Notes: a model not told the origin generated them from the sequence alone. DNA of 64,000 bases from Moheibacter stercoris (GCF_040545805.1 NZ_JBEPMO010000003.1:62001-126000); one strand, 5' to 3'; shown: positions 25,061-32,790, counted from the first letter of the stretch. A program made the numbers and translations.

Positions 25061-25438
25061 TTATTTAGTGGCTTTTTTCTTGTTAGCAACTGTTTTCTTT
25101 TTCCCTTTTCTCGTACGAGAATTGTTTTTAGTACGCTGCCCTCTTAGAGGTAATCCAAGACGGTGACGAATTCCTCGTTGACATCCAATGTCCATCATAC
25201 GTTTGATGTTCAATTGAACTTCCGAACGAAGCTCACCTTCCACTTTGTAGTTTTCAGTAATTGACAATCGGATTGCGTTGATCTCGTCATCGTTCCAATC
25301 GTTTACTTTTTTGTCTTTGTCAACATTAGCCTGTGCTAAAATCTTTTGTGCTGTGCTCTTACCAATCCCGTAGATATAAGTTAACCCTATTTCTCCTCTT
25401 TTGTTTTTTGGTAAGTCTACTCCTGAAATACGTGCCAT
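25061..25438 (-). CDS. rpsM: Ribosomal protein S13
   Basis: A 125-residue head protein of the 30S subunit that contacts 50S through bridges B1a/b. It reads MARISGVDLPKNKRGEIGLTYIYGIGKSTAQKIL and ends with RGIRHRLGLPLRGQRTKNNSRTRKGKKKTV, the family pattern. It starts three bases after the rpmJ stop, so translational coupling is likely. Confidence 0.98.
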   Translation of the reverse strand: MARISGVDLPKNKRGEIGLTYIYGIGKSTAQKILAQANVDKDKKVNDWNDDEINAIRLSITENYKVEGELRSEVQLNIKRMMDIGCQRGIRHRLGLPLRGQRTKNNSRTRKGKKKTVANKKKATK

Positions 25439-25441
25439 ATC

Positions 25442-25558
25442 TTAACCTTGTCTTTGTTTAAATTTAGGATTCTTCTTATTAATCACGTACAGTACGCCTT
25501 TTCTACGTACAATTTTGCAATCGGCACTTCTTTTTTTAATTGATGCTCTAATTTTCAT
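25442..25558 (-). CDS. rpmJ: Ribosomal protein L36
   Basis: A 38-residue protein found by reading the gap between rpsM and infA: it starts MKIRASIKKRSADCKIVRRK and ends with NPKFKQRQG. Of the four zinc-ligand positions of classical L36 only one Cys (CKIVRRKG) remains, which is the zinc-free C- type common in Bacteroidota. It heads the rpmJ-rpsM-rpsK-rpsD-rpoA-rplQ unit, preceded by a roughly 135-base leader and a good promoter. Confidence 0.95.
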   Translation of the reverse strand: MKIRASIKKRSADCKIVRRKGVLYVINKKNPKFKQRQG

Positions 25559-25693
25559 TGTAGTTCTTATTATTAAATAATCCGGCAATATGCCTCCAGT
25601 CGTTTCCTTCTTGGAATTCGCCTGTCCGTTAAAATTCTAAAATCCTGATAATCAATCAAAACCACGAATTGTCTGGACACACTACTCCATTAA
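25559..25693 (-). promoter_or_regulatory. Structured leader of the rpmJ-rplQ unit
   Basis: The transcript from the promoter at 25700-25726 has about 135 untranslated bases. On the minus strand TGTCC (25675-25679) can pair with GGACA (25623-25627), and AATTCG (25665-25670) with CGAATT (25615-25620). The order of these arms is that of an H-type pseudoknot. TCCAG can alternatively pair with CTGGA near the end. This could be an S4-type autoregulatory site, by analogy with other bacteria. Confidence 0.4.
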
Positions 25694-25699
25694 GGTTTG

Positions 25700-25726
25700 C
25701 AAAGGTACAAAATTTATTGAAACCAA
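25700..25726 (-). promoter_or_regulatory. Promoter of the rpmJ-rplQ (alpha) unit
   Basis: Minus strand: TTTTTTG with its TTG at 25724-25726, a 16-base spacer, and the -7 box TACCTTTG at 25700-25707. Confidence 0.75.
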
Positions 25727-25810
25727 AAAATAATTTCTTGCCTAATATTTTGAAAATCTGAGGATTTCAAAATGGGTAAGATTTCGGCTTCAATTCAATT
25801 CACCTCAAAC

Positions 25811-25844
25811 AAAAAAACTGTTTCAACAAATTGCTGAAACAGTT
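25811..25844 (-). terminator. Terminator after infA
   Basis: Perfect stem AACTGTTTCA (25816-25825) / TGAAACAGTT (25835-25844); on the minus strand it is followed by seven T. It lies 22 bases after the infA stop and ends the rpsH-infA unit. Confidence 0.92.
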
Positions 25845-25865
25845 CCTATATTTTTCCGTTTAATC

Positions 25866-26081
25866 TTAGTAACGATAGGTAATTCTACCTTTCGTCAAAT
25901 CATACGGTGACATTTCTATTTTCACTTTATCACCCGGTAACAATTTGATATAATGCATACGCATTTTACCCGAAATATGAGAAGTCACAATGTGTCCATT
26001 CTCCAATTCTACTCTAAACATTGCGTTTGACAATGCTTCGATAATTGTTCCGTCTTGTTCTATGTGTTTTTGTTTTGCCAT
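25866..26081 (-). CDS. infA: Translation initiation factor IF-1
   Basis: A 71-residue OB-fold (S1-like) protein that occupies the ribosomal A site during initiation. MAKQKHIEQDGTIIEALSNAMFRVELENGHIVTSHISGKMRMHYIKLLPGDKVKIEMSPYDLTKGRI is the standard sequence. Last gene of the rpsH-infA unit; followed by a terminator rather than by immediate read-through into rpmJ. Confidence 0.98.
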   Translation of the reverse strand: MAKQKHIEQDGTIIEALSNAMFRVELENGHIVTSHISGKMRMHYIKLLPGDKVKIEMSPYDLTKGRITYRY

Positions 26082-26118
26082 TCTTTGTTCTCTTCCTTTT
26101 GGGAAATTTGTTTATTTA

Positions 26119-27486
26119 TTAAGCTACGTTTTTTGATCTACCTGTCGTCATCAAACCATCGTAATGGTGATTCAATAAGTAGGTATTAATTTGTTGAATT
26201 GTATCCAAAATAACAGCAACCATAATCAATAAAGATGTACCTCCGTAGAACATTGCCAATCCTTGGTCTACTCCAAATAAATGAGCAACGGCTGGAAGAA
26301 CTGCAATTACCACCAAGAACAAAGATCCTGGTAAGGTAATTTTTGACAATACATCATCTAAGAAATCTGCTGTATCTTTTCCTGGTTTGATACCTGGAAT
26401 GATTCCACCATTTCGTTTCAAGTCATCTGCCATCTGATTTACTGGAATTGTAATCGCAGTATAGAAGAAGGTGAAGATGATAATCAAGAAAGCGAAAATA
26501 ACGCTATGTTGCCAAGAGAATGGATCTGCAACTTTTTGGAAAAACAAACTCAAAGATGAATTTGGGTCTGAAACAAAACCAATCAAAGTCGCAGGTAAGA
26601 ACATAATCGCCTGAGCGAAGATAATCGGCATAACTCCTGAAGCATTCACTTTTAATGGAATGTAAGAACGAACTGAATCTGTCATGGAACGCATATAGCT
26701 ACTAGAACCAACTTGTGCTCTTCTTACATATTGAACTGGAACTTTACGAACTGCTTGTGTTAACATCACACAAAGTAAGATAACAACTAACAATCCAATG
26801 ATTTCCAATAGGAACATGATTCCACCTGTTTGATCAATTTCAAATGCATTGATTAAGGCACGAGGAAGATCTGCCAAGATACCAACCATAATTAAAATCG
26901 AAATACCGTTTCCGATACCTCTGTCGGTAATTTTCTCTCCCATCCACATTGTGAATACGGTTCCAGTTACCAAAATAATGGTTGAAGGTACAATGAACCA
27001 GAAGGTTCCTGGATCAATCAAGTAAGCAGAGGCAAATCCACCGCTATAAGGCAATAATTGTGTTTGTAATAAAGTCAAGTAAGCAGGCGCTTGAACCAAA
27101 CAGATCGCAATGGTTAACCATCTTGTAATCTGAGTAATTTTCTTACGACCACTATCTCCATCTTTTTGCAATTTTTGCAAATAAGGAACTGCTAATCCCA
27201 TCAACTGTACAACAATCGAGGCAGAAATATATGGCATGATCCCTAAAGCCAAAATGGAAGCACGGTTAAACGAACCTCCTGTAAAAGAATTTAATAATCC
27301 TAATAGACCTTGTTGAGAATCTGCCTGAGCAGCCAAAAGTCTGGTTACCTCATTTACATCAATACCTGGAAGCGGAACATAAGAACCAAAACGGTAAATA
27401 ACAAGAAAAAAGAAAGTAATCATTAATTTCTCTCTTAATTCTTTGATGCTCCAAATATTTTTAATCGTTTGTATAAACCCTTTCAT
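26119..27486 (-). CDS. secY: Preprotein translocase subunit SecY
   Basis: The 455-residue channel of the Sec translocon, with ten hydrophobic segments. Landmarks are FRFGSYVPLPGID-type opening (YRFGSYVPLPGIDVNEV), plug region with GLLGLLNSFTGGSFNRASILALGIMPYISASIV, TDRGIGNGISILI, and the cytoplasmic loop VRKVPVQYVRRA. It is preceded by a 71-base gap with a perfect 11-base-pair hairpin that separates it from rplO, and followed by infA. Confidence 0.98.
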   Translation of the reverse strand: MKGFIQTIKNIWSIKELREKLMITFFFLVIYRFGSYVPLPGIDVNEVTRLLAAQADSQQGLLGLLNSFTGGSFNRASILALGIMPYISASIVVQLMGLAVPYLQKLQKDGDSGRKKITQITRWLTIAICLVQAPAYLTLLQTQLLPYSGGFASAYLIDPGTFWFIVPSTIILVTGTVFTMWMGEKITDRGIGNGISILIMVGILADLPRALINAFEIDQTGGIMFLLEIIGLLVVILLCVMLTQAVRKVPVQYVRRAQVGSSSYMRSMTDSVRSYIPLKVNASGVMPIIFAQAIMFLPATLIGFVSDPNSSLSLFFQKVADPFSWQHSVIFAFLIIIFTFFYTAITIPVNQMADDLKRNGGIIPGIKPGKDTADFLDDVLSKITLPGSLFLVVIAVLPAVAHLFGVDQGLAMFYGGTSLLIMVAVILDTIQQINTYLLNHHYDGLMTTGRSKNVA

Positions 27487-27511
27487 GTGTAAATTGTTGA
27501 TTTTATATCTA

Positions 27512-27541
27512 CAACAAGAACCCTTTTACAGGTTCTTGTTG
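27512..27541 (-). promoter_or_regulatory. Hairpin in the rplO-secY gap
   Basis: CAACAAGAACC (27512-27522) and GGTTCTTGTTG (27531-27541) form a perfect 11-base-pair stem with an eight-base loop. No T run follows on the minus strand, so it is not a standard terminator. It could shield the 3' end of the upstream mRNA or tune secY expression. Confidence 0.6.
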
Positions 27542-27557
27542 AGAAATTCCTTATAAA

Positions 27558-28016
27558 TTACTTTGCGTTTACTAGTTCTGCTTTACCACCTGCTTTTTCA
27601 ATCGCTTCTTGAGCAGTTTTGGTGAATTTGTCAGCTGTAATAGAAACATTTGCTTTCAATTCTCCACGACCCAAAATTTTGATCAAATCATTTTTGTGAG
27701 CCAAACCTTGTTTTACAAGATCTTCTTTGGTAAGAGTACCACTAATTTTGCTTTCGTCAACCAATTTTTGGATAACATCTAAATTGATTCCGTTGTATTC
27801 TACTCGGTTAATGTTTTTGAAACCGAATTTTGGAGTACGACGTTGTAAAGGCATTTGACCTCCTTCAAAACCAACTTTTTTCTTGTTACCAGAACGTGAT
27901 TTTTGTCCTTTGTGTCCACGGCCCGATGTACCACCGTTACCGCTCGCTTCTCCTCTACCTTTACGGAATTTATTTTTAACTGAACCTGCAGCAGGTTTTA
28001 GATTATTTAATTTCAT
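27558..28016 (-). CDS. rplO: Ribosomal protein L15
   Basis: A 152-residue late-assembly protein of the 50S subunit. The glycine/arginine-rich start (MKLNNLKPAAGSVKNKFRKGRGEASGNGGTSGRGHKGQKSRSG) and GFEGGQMPLQRRTPKFGF are diagnostic. Follows rpmD by 12 bases and precedes the hairpin before secY. Confidence 0.98.
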   Translation of the reverse strand: MKLNNLKPAAGSVKNKFRKGRGEASGNGGTSGRGHKGQKSRSGNKKKVGFEGGQMPLQRRTPKFGFKNINRVEYNGINLDVIQKLVDESKISGTLTKEDLVKQGLAHKNDLIKILGRGELKANVSITADKFTKTAQEAIEKAGGKAELVNAK

Positions 28017-28028
28017 CTGAGTTTAAAA

Positions 28029-28208
28029 TTAAGCTTTTTCTACTTCAACTAAGTGTTGAATTTTTTTAATCATACCTTCGATCTGAGGAGTAGACTCATG
28101 TTCTACAACTTGATTTAACTTTTTCAATCCCAATGCAACCAAAGTAGCTTTTTGAGACTTATCACGATTGATGGCGCTACGTACTTGTTTTACTTTTACT
28201 TTACTCAT
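28029..28208 (-). CDS. rpmD: Ribosomal protein L30
   Basis: A 59-residue protein read from the gap between rplO and rpsE. It starts MSKVKVKQVRSAINRDKSQK and continues with ATLVALGLKKLNQVVEHEST, matching L30 in length and pattern. The ATG lies eight bases after the rpsE stop. Standard spc order. Confidence 0.95.
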   Translation of the reverse strand: MSKVKVKQVRSAINRDKSQKATLVALGLKKLNQVVEHESTPQIEGMIKKIQHLVEVEKA

Positions 28209-28216
28209 CTTATCGA

Positions 28217-28741
28217 TTATTTACCGTTAAACACTTTACTTACCGAAATACCTCTTTGACGTGCAACTACGTTAACACTTCTCAAATTCAACAAAGCTTT
28301 GAAAGTAGCTTTTACCACATTGTGAGGGTTAGAAGATCCTTTTGATTTTGACAATACGTCACGGATTCCAACTGATTCCAACACCGCACGAACCGCACCA
28401 CCAGCGATCAAACCTGTACCGTGAGAAGCTGGTCTCAAGAATACATGTCCTCCACCATAACGAGCTTCGATTTCATGTGGAACTGTATGCCCATCCAATG
28501 GGATTCTTACTAAATTTTTCTTTGCATCTTCAACTGCTTTTGCAATTGCAGAAGCAACCTCTTTTGATTTTCCCAATCCGTAACCTACGACTCCGTTTCC
28601 GTCTCCTACTACTACGATAGCAGAGAATCCAAATGCACGTCCTCCTTTGGTTACTTTGGTAACACGTTGTACTCCTACCAAACGGTCAGTTAATTCTATA
28701 CCAGCTGGTTTTACTTTTTCTATGTTTCTATATCCTAACAT
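28217..28741 (-). CDS. rpsE: Ribosomal protein S5
   Basis: A 174-residue small-subunit protein involved in decoding accuracy. The N-terminal double-stranded RNA-binding domain contains RVTKVTKGGRAFGFSAIVVVGDGNGVVGYGLGKSKEV; the C-terminal domain includes GTGLIAGGAVRAVLESVGIRDVLSKSKGSSNPHNVVKAT. Starts 12 bases after rplR. Confidence 0.98.
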   Translation of the reverse strand: MLGYRNIEKVKPAGIELTDRLVGVQRVTKVTKGGRAFGFSAIVVVGDGNGVVGYGLGKSKEVASAIAKAVEDAKKNLVRIPLDGHTVPHEIEARYGGGHVFLRPASHGTGLIAGGAVRAVLESVGIRDVLSKSKGSSNPHNVVKATFKALLNLRSVNVVARQRGISVSKVFNGK

Positions 28742-28753
28742 GTCTTTTCTTTC

Positions 28754-29101
28754 TTAGAATTTTAAACCTCCTTCTCTAGCACCATCTGCTAAAGCTTTGA
28801 TTCTACCATGGTAAACAAAACCGTTACGGTCAAATACAACTGTTTCGATTCCTTTTGATTTCGCTAATTCAGCGATTGCTTTTCCTACTGCTGCTGATTT
28901 TTCTGACTTGTTACCAGAAGCCGAAGTTGTTCTAGATGATGCTGAAGCCAAAGTTACCCCTGCTTCGTCATCGATCAATTGAGCGTAAATTTCTTTATTG
29001 GAACGGAAAACTGATAGACGTGGTCTTGCAGCTGTTCCAAAGATATTACGACGAACACGTCTTTTTATCTTTTGTCTTTTTTCTGTTTTTGATAGTGCCA
29101 T
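28754..29101 (-). CDS. rplR: Ribosomal protein L18
   Basis: A 115-residue 5S rRNA-binding protein. RRVRRNIFGTAARPRLSVFRSNKEIYAQLIDDEAGVTLASASS and the ending FDRNGFVYHGRIKALADGAREGGLKF are family-standard. Follows rplF by 17 bases. Confidence 0.98.
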   Translation of the reverse strand: MALSKTEKRQKIKRRVRRNIFGTAARPRLSVFRSNKEIYAQLIDDEAGVTLASASSRTTSASGNKSEKSAAVGKAIAELAKSKGIETVVFDRNGFVYHGRIKALADGAREGGLKF

Positions 29102-29118
29102 TGTTCGATTATAATTTA

Positions 29119-29664
29119 TTATGCAGATTTACCTGCTTTTCTTCTAATGATTTCTCCTACGAATTTAATACCTTTTCCTTTGTATGGTTCAGGCTTACGG
29201 AATGAACGGATTTTTGCCGCGATCATACCCAATAATTGATTATCGTGAGATGTTAAATTGATGATTGGGTTTTTACCTTTTTCAGTTACTGCCTCAACTT
29301 TTACTTCGTTTGGCAATTCCATCACGATGTTGTGAGAGAATCCTAAAGATAAATCCAATTTTTGTCCTTGACTTGCTGCTCTATATCCAACCCCGATCAA
29401 TTCCAATTGTAATTTGAAACCTTCTGAAGTTCCGATTACCATATTGTTGATCAATGCTCTGTATAAACCATGCAATGCTTTGTCTTCTTTTGATTCAGAT
29501 GGACGAACGATTGTCAATTGACCATCTTCTTGTTTCAACTCAAATCCTTCTTTAACGGTCTGAGTCATTTCTGCATTCTTTCCTTTTACTGTAACAACTC
29601 CGTCTTTTAATTCAACAGAAGTACCAGCTGGAATATTGATGATTGCGTTACCTATTCTTGACAT
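29119..29664 (-). CDS. rplF: Ribosomal protein L6
   Basis: A 181-residue protein with two similar beta/alpha domains. The start MSRIGNAIINIPAGTSVELKDGVVTVKGKNAEM and the C-terminal RSFRKPEPYKGKGIKFVGEIIRRKAGKSA are diagnostic. Second gene-pair neighbour rpsH lies 22 bases upstream. Confidence 0.98.
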   Translation of the reverse strand: MSRIGNAIINIPAGTSVELKDGVVTVKGKNAEMTQTVKEGFELKQEDGQLTIVRPSESKEDKALHGLYRALINNMVIGTSEGFKLQLELIGVGYRAASQGQKLDLSLGFSHNIVMELPNEVKVEAVTEKGKNPIINLTSHDNQLLGMIAAKIRSFRKPEPYKGKGIKFVGEIIRRKAGKSA

Positions 29665-29686
29665 TTTCTTTTCTTTTTAATCAATA

Positions 29687-30085
29687 TTAATAAACTAAAC
29701 ACAATACCTCACCTCCAACATTCTCTTGACGAGCTTGTTTGTCAGTCATTACACCTTTTGAAGTTGAAACGATAGCAACTCCTAAACCGTTTAATACTCT
29801 TGGTAATTCTCCAGCACCTTTGTACTGACGTAAACCTGGACGAGATACTCTTTTTAATTTTTTGATTACGGGTTCTTTGGTTGCTTTGTCATATTTCAAA
29901 GCGATTTTGATAGAACCTTGGTGAGAAGCATCTTCGAACTTATAGTTCAAAATATAACCTTGATCGAAAAGGATTTTTGTGATTTCCTTTTTAAGGTTAG
30001 AAGCAGGGATTTCCACAACTTTGTGTCCTGCAGACATCGCATTTCTGATGCGAGTCAGATAATCTGAAATTGGATCTGTATACAT
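29687..30085 (-). CDS. rpsH: Ribosomal protein S8
   Basis: A 132-residue primary 16S rRNA-binding protein. MYTDPISDYLTRIRNAMSAGHKVVEIPASNLKKEI opens it, and VLNGLGVAIVSTSKGVMTDKQARQENVGGEVLCLVY closes it. Unlike in a classic spc operon, 280 bases with a terminator and a new promoter separate it from rpsN, so it begins its own unit. Its short leader contains a hairpin. In Escherichia coli S8 represses the spc operon; a similar role here would be inference. Confidence 0.98.
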   Translation of the reverse strand: MYTDPISDYLTRIRNAMSAGHKVVEIPASNLKKEITKILFDQGYILNYKFEDASHQGSIKIALKYDKATKEPVIKKLKRVSRPGLRQYKGAGELPRVLNGLGVAIVSTSKGVMTDKQARQENVGGEVLCLVY

Positions 30086-30101
30086 AAATGTTTATTTTAC
30101 A

Positions 30102-30122
30102 GTATAGAGCCTCGCGCTCTAC
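30102..30122 (-). promoter_or_regulatory. Hairpin in the rpsH leader
   Basis: TAGAGC (30105-30110) pairs with GCTCTA (30116-30121) around a five-base loop, within the roughly 80-base leader between the promoter and rpsH. It could be a protein-binding site for autoregulation. Confidence 0.45.
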
Positions 30123-30173
30123 TTTTAAACTTAAACTCTCCAAATGTGTTCAATTCGAATACATTTAGGCGTG

Positions 30174-30204
30174 CAAAAATAGGAAGATTTTTTGATTTGA
30201 CAAA
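30174..30204 (-). promoter_or_regulatory. Promoter of the rpsH-infA unit
   Basis: Minus strand: TTTG (30201-30204), a 19-base spacer, and TATTTTTG (30174-30181). A full match to the Bacteroidota consensus. Confidence 0.88.
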
Positions 30205-30272
30205 TTAGACCAAAGTATTTTTACGTTTTCTATCAATATTTTATCAAAAAAACAAAATATTTCTATGCAAAC

Positions 30273-30304
30273 AAAAAATCCAACCTCTTTCGAGATTGGA
30301 TTTA
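30273..30304 (-). terminator. Terminator after rpsN
   Basis: Minus strand: AAATCCAATCTC, GAAA loop, GAGGTTGGATTT, then T; a 12-base-pair stem with one wobble. It lies about 60 bases after the rpsN stop and ends the rplC-rpsN unit. Confidence 0.93.
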
Positions 30305-30327
30305 TATGTTGGGATTTTCTACACCCT

Positions 30328-30352
30328 ACGCTTCGACTAAGCTCAGCGACCG
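30328..30352 (-). repeat. REP-like palindromic repeat between rpsN and its terminator
   Basis: Minus strand: GGTCGCTGAGCTTAGTCGAA followed by GCGT. This motif family (GTCGCTGAGC..GTCGAAGCG) is known to me as a dispersed extragenic palindrome in many bacterial genomes, including Bacteroidota. One copy is seen in this window, 14 bases after rpsN. Confidence 0.65.
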
Positions 30353-30365
30353 GAATTCGAAAATC

Positions 30366-30635
30366 TTACCAGCTTGCTTTGCGTACCCCTGGGATCAAAC
30401 CTTGGTTAGCCATTTCACGGAATGTTACACGTGATAGACCGAAAGTTCTCATGTATCCTCTAGGACGACCTGTTAATTTGCAACGGTTGTGCAAACGTAC
30501 TGGAGATGCATTTTTTGGCAATTTTTGCAATGCCTCATAATCTCCTGCTTCTTTCAAAGCTTTACGTTTTTCTGCAAACTTTGCAACTAACGCTTCTCTT
30601 TTGCGCTCACGCGCTTTCATAGATTCTTTAGCCAT
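30366..30635 (-). CDS. rpsN: Ribosomal protein S14
   Basis: An 89-residue protein of the 30S head. MAKESMKARERKREALVAKFAEKRKALKEAGDYEALQKLPKN and the C-terminal LHNRCKLTGRPRGYMRTFGLSRVTFREMANQGLIPGVRKASW identify it. Only one Cys is present (the zinc-free C- type). It is the last gene of the rplC unit, followed by a REP-like repeat and a terminator. Confidence 0.98.
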   Translation of the reverse strand: MAKESMKARERKREALVAKFAEKRKALKEAGDYEALQKLPKNASPVRLHNRCKLTGRPRGYMRTFGLSRVTFREMANQGLIPGVRKASW

Positions 30636-30636
30636 C

Positions 30637-31200
30637 TTATTTTGTGTCTTTTTTAAATGGTAAACCGAATTTCTCTAACAAAGCTTTCGCCTCTTTATCT
30701 GTGTTTGCAGAAGTCACGAACGTGATGTCCATCCCTTGGATTTTTTTCACTTTGTCGATGTTGATCTCTGGGAAAATAATTTGCTCAGTAATACCTAAGT
30801 TATAGTTTCCTCTTCCGTCAAATCCTTTTGCACTGATTCCGTTGAAATCACGGATACGTGGTAAAGCGGAAGAAACCAAACGATCTAAGAATTCGTACAT
30901 CTGAGTTCCTCTTAACGTAACTTTTGCCCCGATTGGCATCCCTTTACGTAATTTAAATGCAGCTTCGTCTTTCTTAGAGATAGTTCCTACTGCTTTTTGT
31001 CCTGAAATAAGAGTCATTTCCTCTACTGCATAGTCAACAATTTTCTTGTCAGCTGTAGCTCCACCTAAACCTTGAGACAAAACGATTTTTTGCAATTTAG
31101 GTACTTGCATCACTGAAGTGTAAGAAAACTCTTCTTTCAATGCAGGAACGATTTCCTCTTTATATTTTACTTGCGGACGCGGTTTGTATGTTGTACTCAT
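30637..31200 (-). CDS. rplE: Ribosomal protein L5
   Basis: A 187-residue 5S rRNA-associated protein. I start it at MSTTYKPRPQVKYKEE (31200); a longer reading to 31230 begins with TTG inside the end of rplX and is unlikely. Key segments are QVPKLQKIVLSQGLGGATADKKIVDYAVEEM, TLRGTQMYEFLDRLVSSALPRIRDFNG and GITEQIIFPEINIDKVKKIQGMDITFVTSA. Spacing to rplX is one base. Confidence 0.97.
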   Translation of the reverse strand: MSTTYKPRPQVKYKEEIVPALKEEFSYTSVMQVPKLQKIVLSQGLGGATADKKIVDYAVEEMTLISGQKAVGTISKKDEAAFKLRKGMPIGAKVTLRGTQMYEFLDRLVSSALPRIRDFNGISAKGFDGRGNYNLGITEQIIFPEINIDKVKKIQGMDITFVTSANTDKEAKALLEKFGLPFKKDTK

Positions 31201-31201
31201 C

Positions 31202-31513
31202 TTAAATTTCTTTACCGGTTTTCTTAGCAATTCTTACTTTCTTATCACCTTTGATTTCGTATCCAACACGAGTTGGATTTCCGTTTGAATCAACCAACGC
31301 CAATTTACTTACATAGATTGGAGCTTCTGTTTCAACGATTCCTCCTTGAGGGTTTTCTGCGTTTGGTTTGGTGTGTTTTTTAATTTTGTTCACACCTTCA
31401 ACGATTGCTTTGCCTTTTTCAGGATAGACTTTCAAAACAGAACCTTTCATTCCTTTTGAAGAACCTGATAAAACAACTACGTTGTCACCTTTTTTAATTT
31501 TCAACTTTGACAT
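31202..31513 (-). CDS. rplX: Ribosomal protein L24
   Basis: A 103-residue assembly initiator with an N-terminal KOW motif (KLKIKKGDNVVVLSGSSKGMKGSVLKVYPEKGKAIVEGVNKIKKHTKPN). The ending SNGNPTRVGYEIKGDKKVRIAKKTGKEI is standard. Twelve bases after rplN. Confidence 0.98.
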   Translation of the reverse strand: MSKLKIKKGDNVVVLSGSSKGMKGSVLKVYPEKGKAIVEGVNKIKKHTKPNAENPQGGIVETEAPIYVSKLALVDSNGNPTRVGYEIKGDKKVRIAKKTGKEI

Positions 31514-31525
31514 CGTTATAAAATT

Positions 31526-31894
31526 TTATAGCACCTCAGGAGCTAGTGATACGATTTTCATATATTCCTTGTCACGTAATTCACGTGCAACTGGACCAAA
31601 TACACGCGTTCCTCTCATCTCACCTTGAGCATTAAGTAAAACGCAAGCATTATCATCAAAACGGATGTAAGATCCGTCTTTTCTTCTTACCTCTTTTTTG
31701 GTACGAACAACAACTGCTTTTGAAACGCTACCTTTTTTCGCGTTTCCAGAAGGAGTAGCTTCTTTAATCGCAACAACGATTTTGTCTCCTACCGAAGCAT
31801 AACGTCTTTTAGTACCACCTAAAACACGGATAACCAAAGCTTCACGAGCTCCTGTGTTATCTGCCACTTTTAATCTTGATTCTTGCTGTAACAT
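31526..31894 (-). CDS. rplN: Ribosomal protein L14
   Basis: A 122-residue beta-barrel protein. MLQQESRLKVADNTGAREALVIRVLGGTKRRYASVGDKIVVAIKEATP and RGTRVFGPVARELRDKEYMKIVSLAPEVL are near-universal L14 sequences. One base separates it from rpsQ. Confidence 0.98.
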   Translation of the reverse strand: MLQQESRLKVADNTGAREALVIRVLGGTKRRYASVGDKIVVAIKEATPSGNAKKGSVSKAVVVRTKKEVRRKDGSYIRFDDNACVLLNAQGEMRGTRVFGPVARELRDKEYMKIVSLAPEVL

Positions 31895-31895
31895 A

Positions 31896-32150
31896 TTACT
31901 TAGCTCTTTCTATGATTTCTACTAATCTCCAACGTTTGTTTTTACTCAACGGACGTGTCTCGGAGATACGAACAGTGTCACCTTCATTGCACTCGTTATT
32001 TTCATCGTGTGCAGTATATTTTTTCGTTCTTTTAACGAATTTTCCGTAGAATGGGTGTTTTTGCTTGTATGTTTCAGCAACAACGATGGTTTTATCCATT
32101 TTGTTACTTGCAACTACACCTACTCTTTCTTTTCTTAAATTTCTTTCCAT
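31896..32150 (-). CDS. rpsQ: Ribosomal protein S17
   Basis: An 84-residue OB-fold 16S rRNA-binding protein. MERNLRKERVGVVASNKMDKTIVVAETYKQKHPFYGKFVKRTKKY and GDTVRISETRPLSKNKRWRLVEIIERAK are diagnostic. Thirteen bases after rpmC. Confidence 0.98.
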   Translation of the reverse strand: MERNLRKERVGVVASNKMDKTIVVAETYKQKHPFYGKFVKRTKKYTAHDENNECNEGDTVRISETRPLSKNKRWRLVEIIERAK

Positions 32151-32163
32151 CTTGAGACAGTTT

Positions 32164-32358
32164 TTAATGTTGAGCTAATTTTTGGTTCAACACGGTTGAC
32201 AATCTCGCAATGAATTTACGAGATTCACGAATAGACAAAGGACTTTCCAATTGAGAAACTTTGTGACTAACCTTCAATTTTGCCAAGCTTGCTTTTTCTT
32301 CAGCAATTTTAGCTTTGATATCTTCTATACTTAAGTCTTTAATATCTGTAACTTTCAT
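32164..32358 (-). CDS. rpmC: Ribosomal protein L29
   Basis: A 64-residue helical hairpin protein at the tunnel exit. It reads MKVTDIKDLSIEDIKAKIAEEKASLAKLKVSHKVSQLESPLSIRESRKFIARLSTVLNQK, with the family length and charge pattern. Lies between rplP and rpsQ with 12-13 base gaps. Confidence 0.97.
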   Translation of the reverse strand: MKVTDIKDLSIEDIKAKIAEEKASLAKLKVSHKVSQLESPLSIRESRKFIARLSTVLNQKLAQH

Positions 32359-32370
32359 AATTGCAATTTT

Positions 32371-32790
32371 TTAAGCTTGATAATCTCTAGCAATGATAAA
32401 CTTAGTCTTAACTGGAAGTTTCTGAGCAGCTAAACGCAATGCCTCTGTCGCAACTTCTTGAGGTACCCCTCCTACTTCAAATAAAATTCTTCCTGGTTGT
32501 ACAGGTGCAACCCAATATTCAGGTGCTCCTTTACCTTTACCCATACGAACCTCTGCAGGTTTTTTGGTAATAGGCTTATCTGGGAATATTTTGATCCATA
32601 ATTGTCCTTCACGTTTCATAAAACGTGTAGCAGCAATACGGGCAGCTTCAATTTGACGCGCTGTAATGAATGCCTCGTCTAACGATTTGATACCGAATGT
32701 CCCATAGGCAAGTTGTGAACCTCTTTTGGTCACCCCTTTCATTTTGCCTTTCTGGGTTTTTCTAAATTTTACTCTTCTCGGTGATAACAT
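32371..32790 (-). CDS. rplP: Ribosomal protein L16
   Basis: A 139-residue protein near the A-site tRNA elbow. MLSPRRVKFRKTQKGKMKGVTKRGSQLAYGTFGIKSLD, WIKIFPDKPITKKPAEVRMGKGKGAPEYWVAPVQPGRILFEV are standard. Thirty-one bases after rpsC. Confidence 0.98.
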   Translation of the reverse strand: MLSPRRVKFRKTQKGKMKGVTKRGSQLAYGTFGIKSLDEAFITARQIEAARIAATRFMKREGQLWIKIFPDKPITKKPAEVRMGKGKGAPEYWVAPVQPGRILFEVGGVPQEVATEALRLAAQKLPVKTKFIIARDYQA

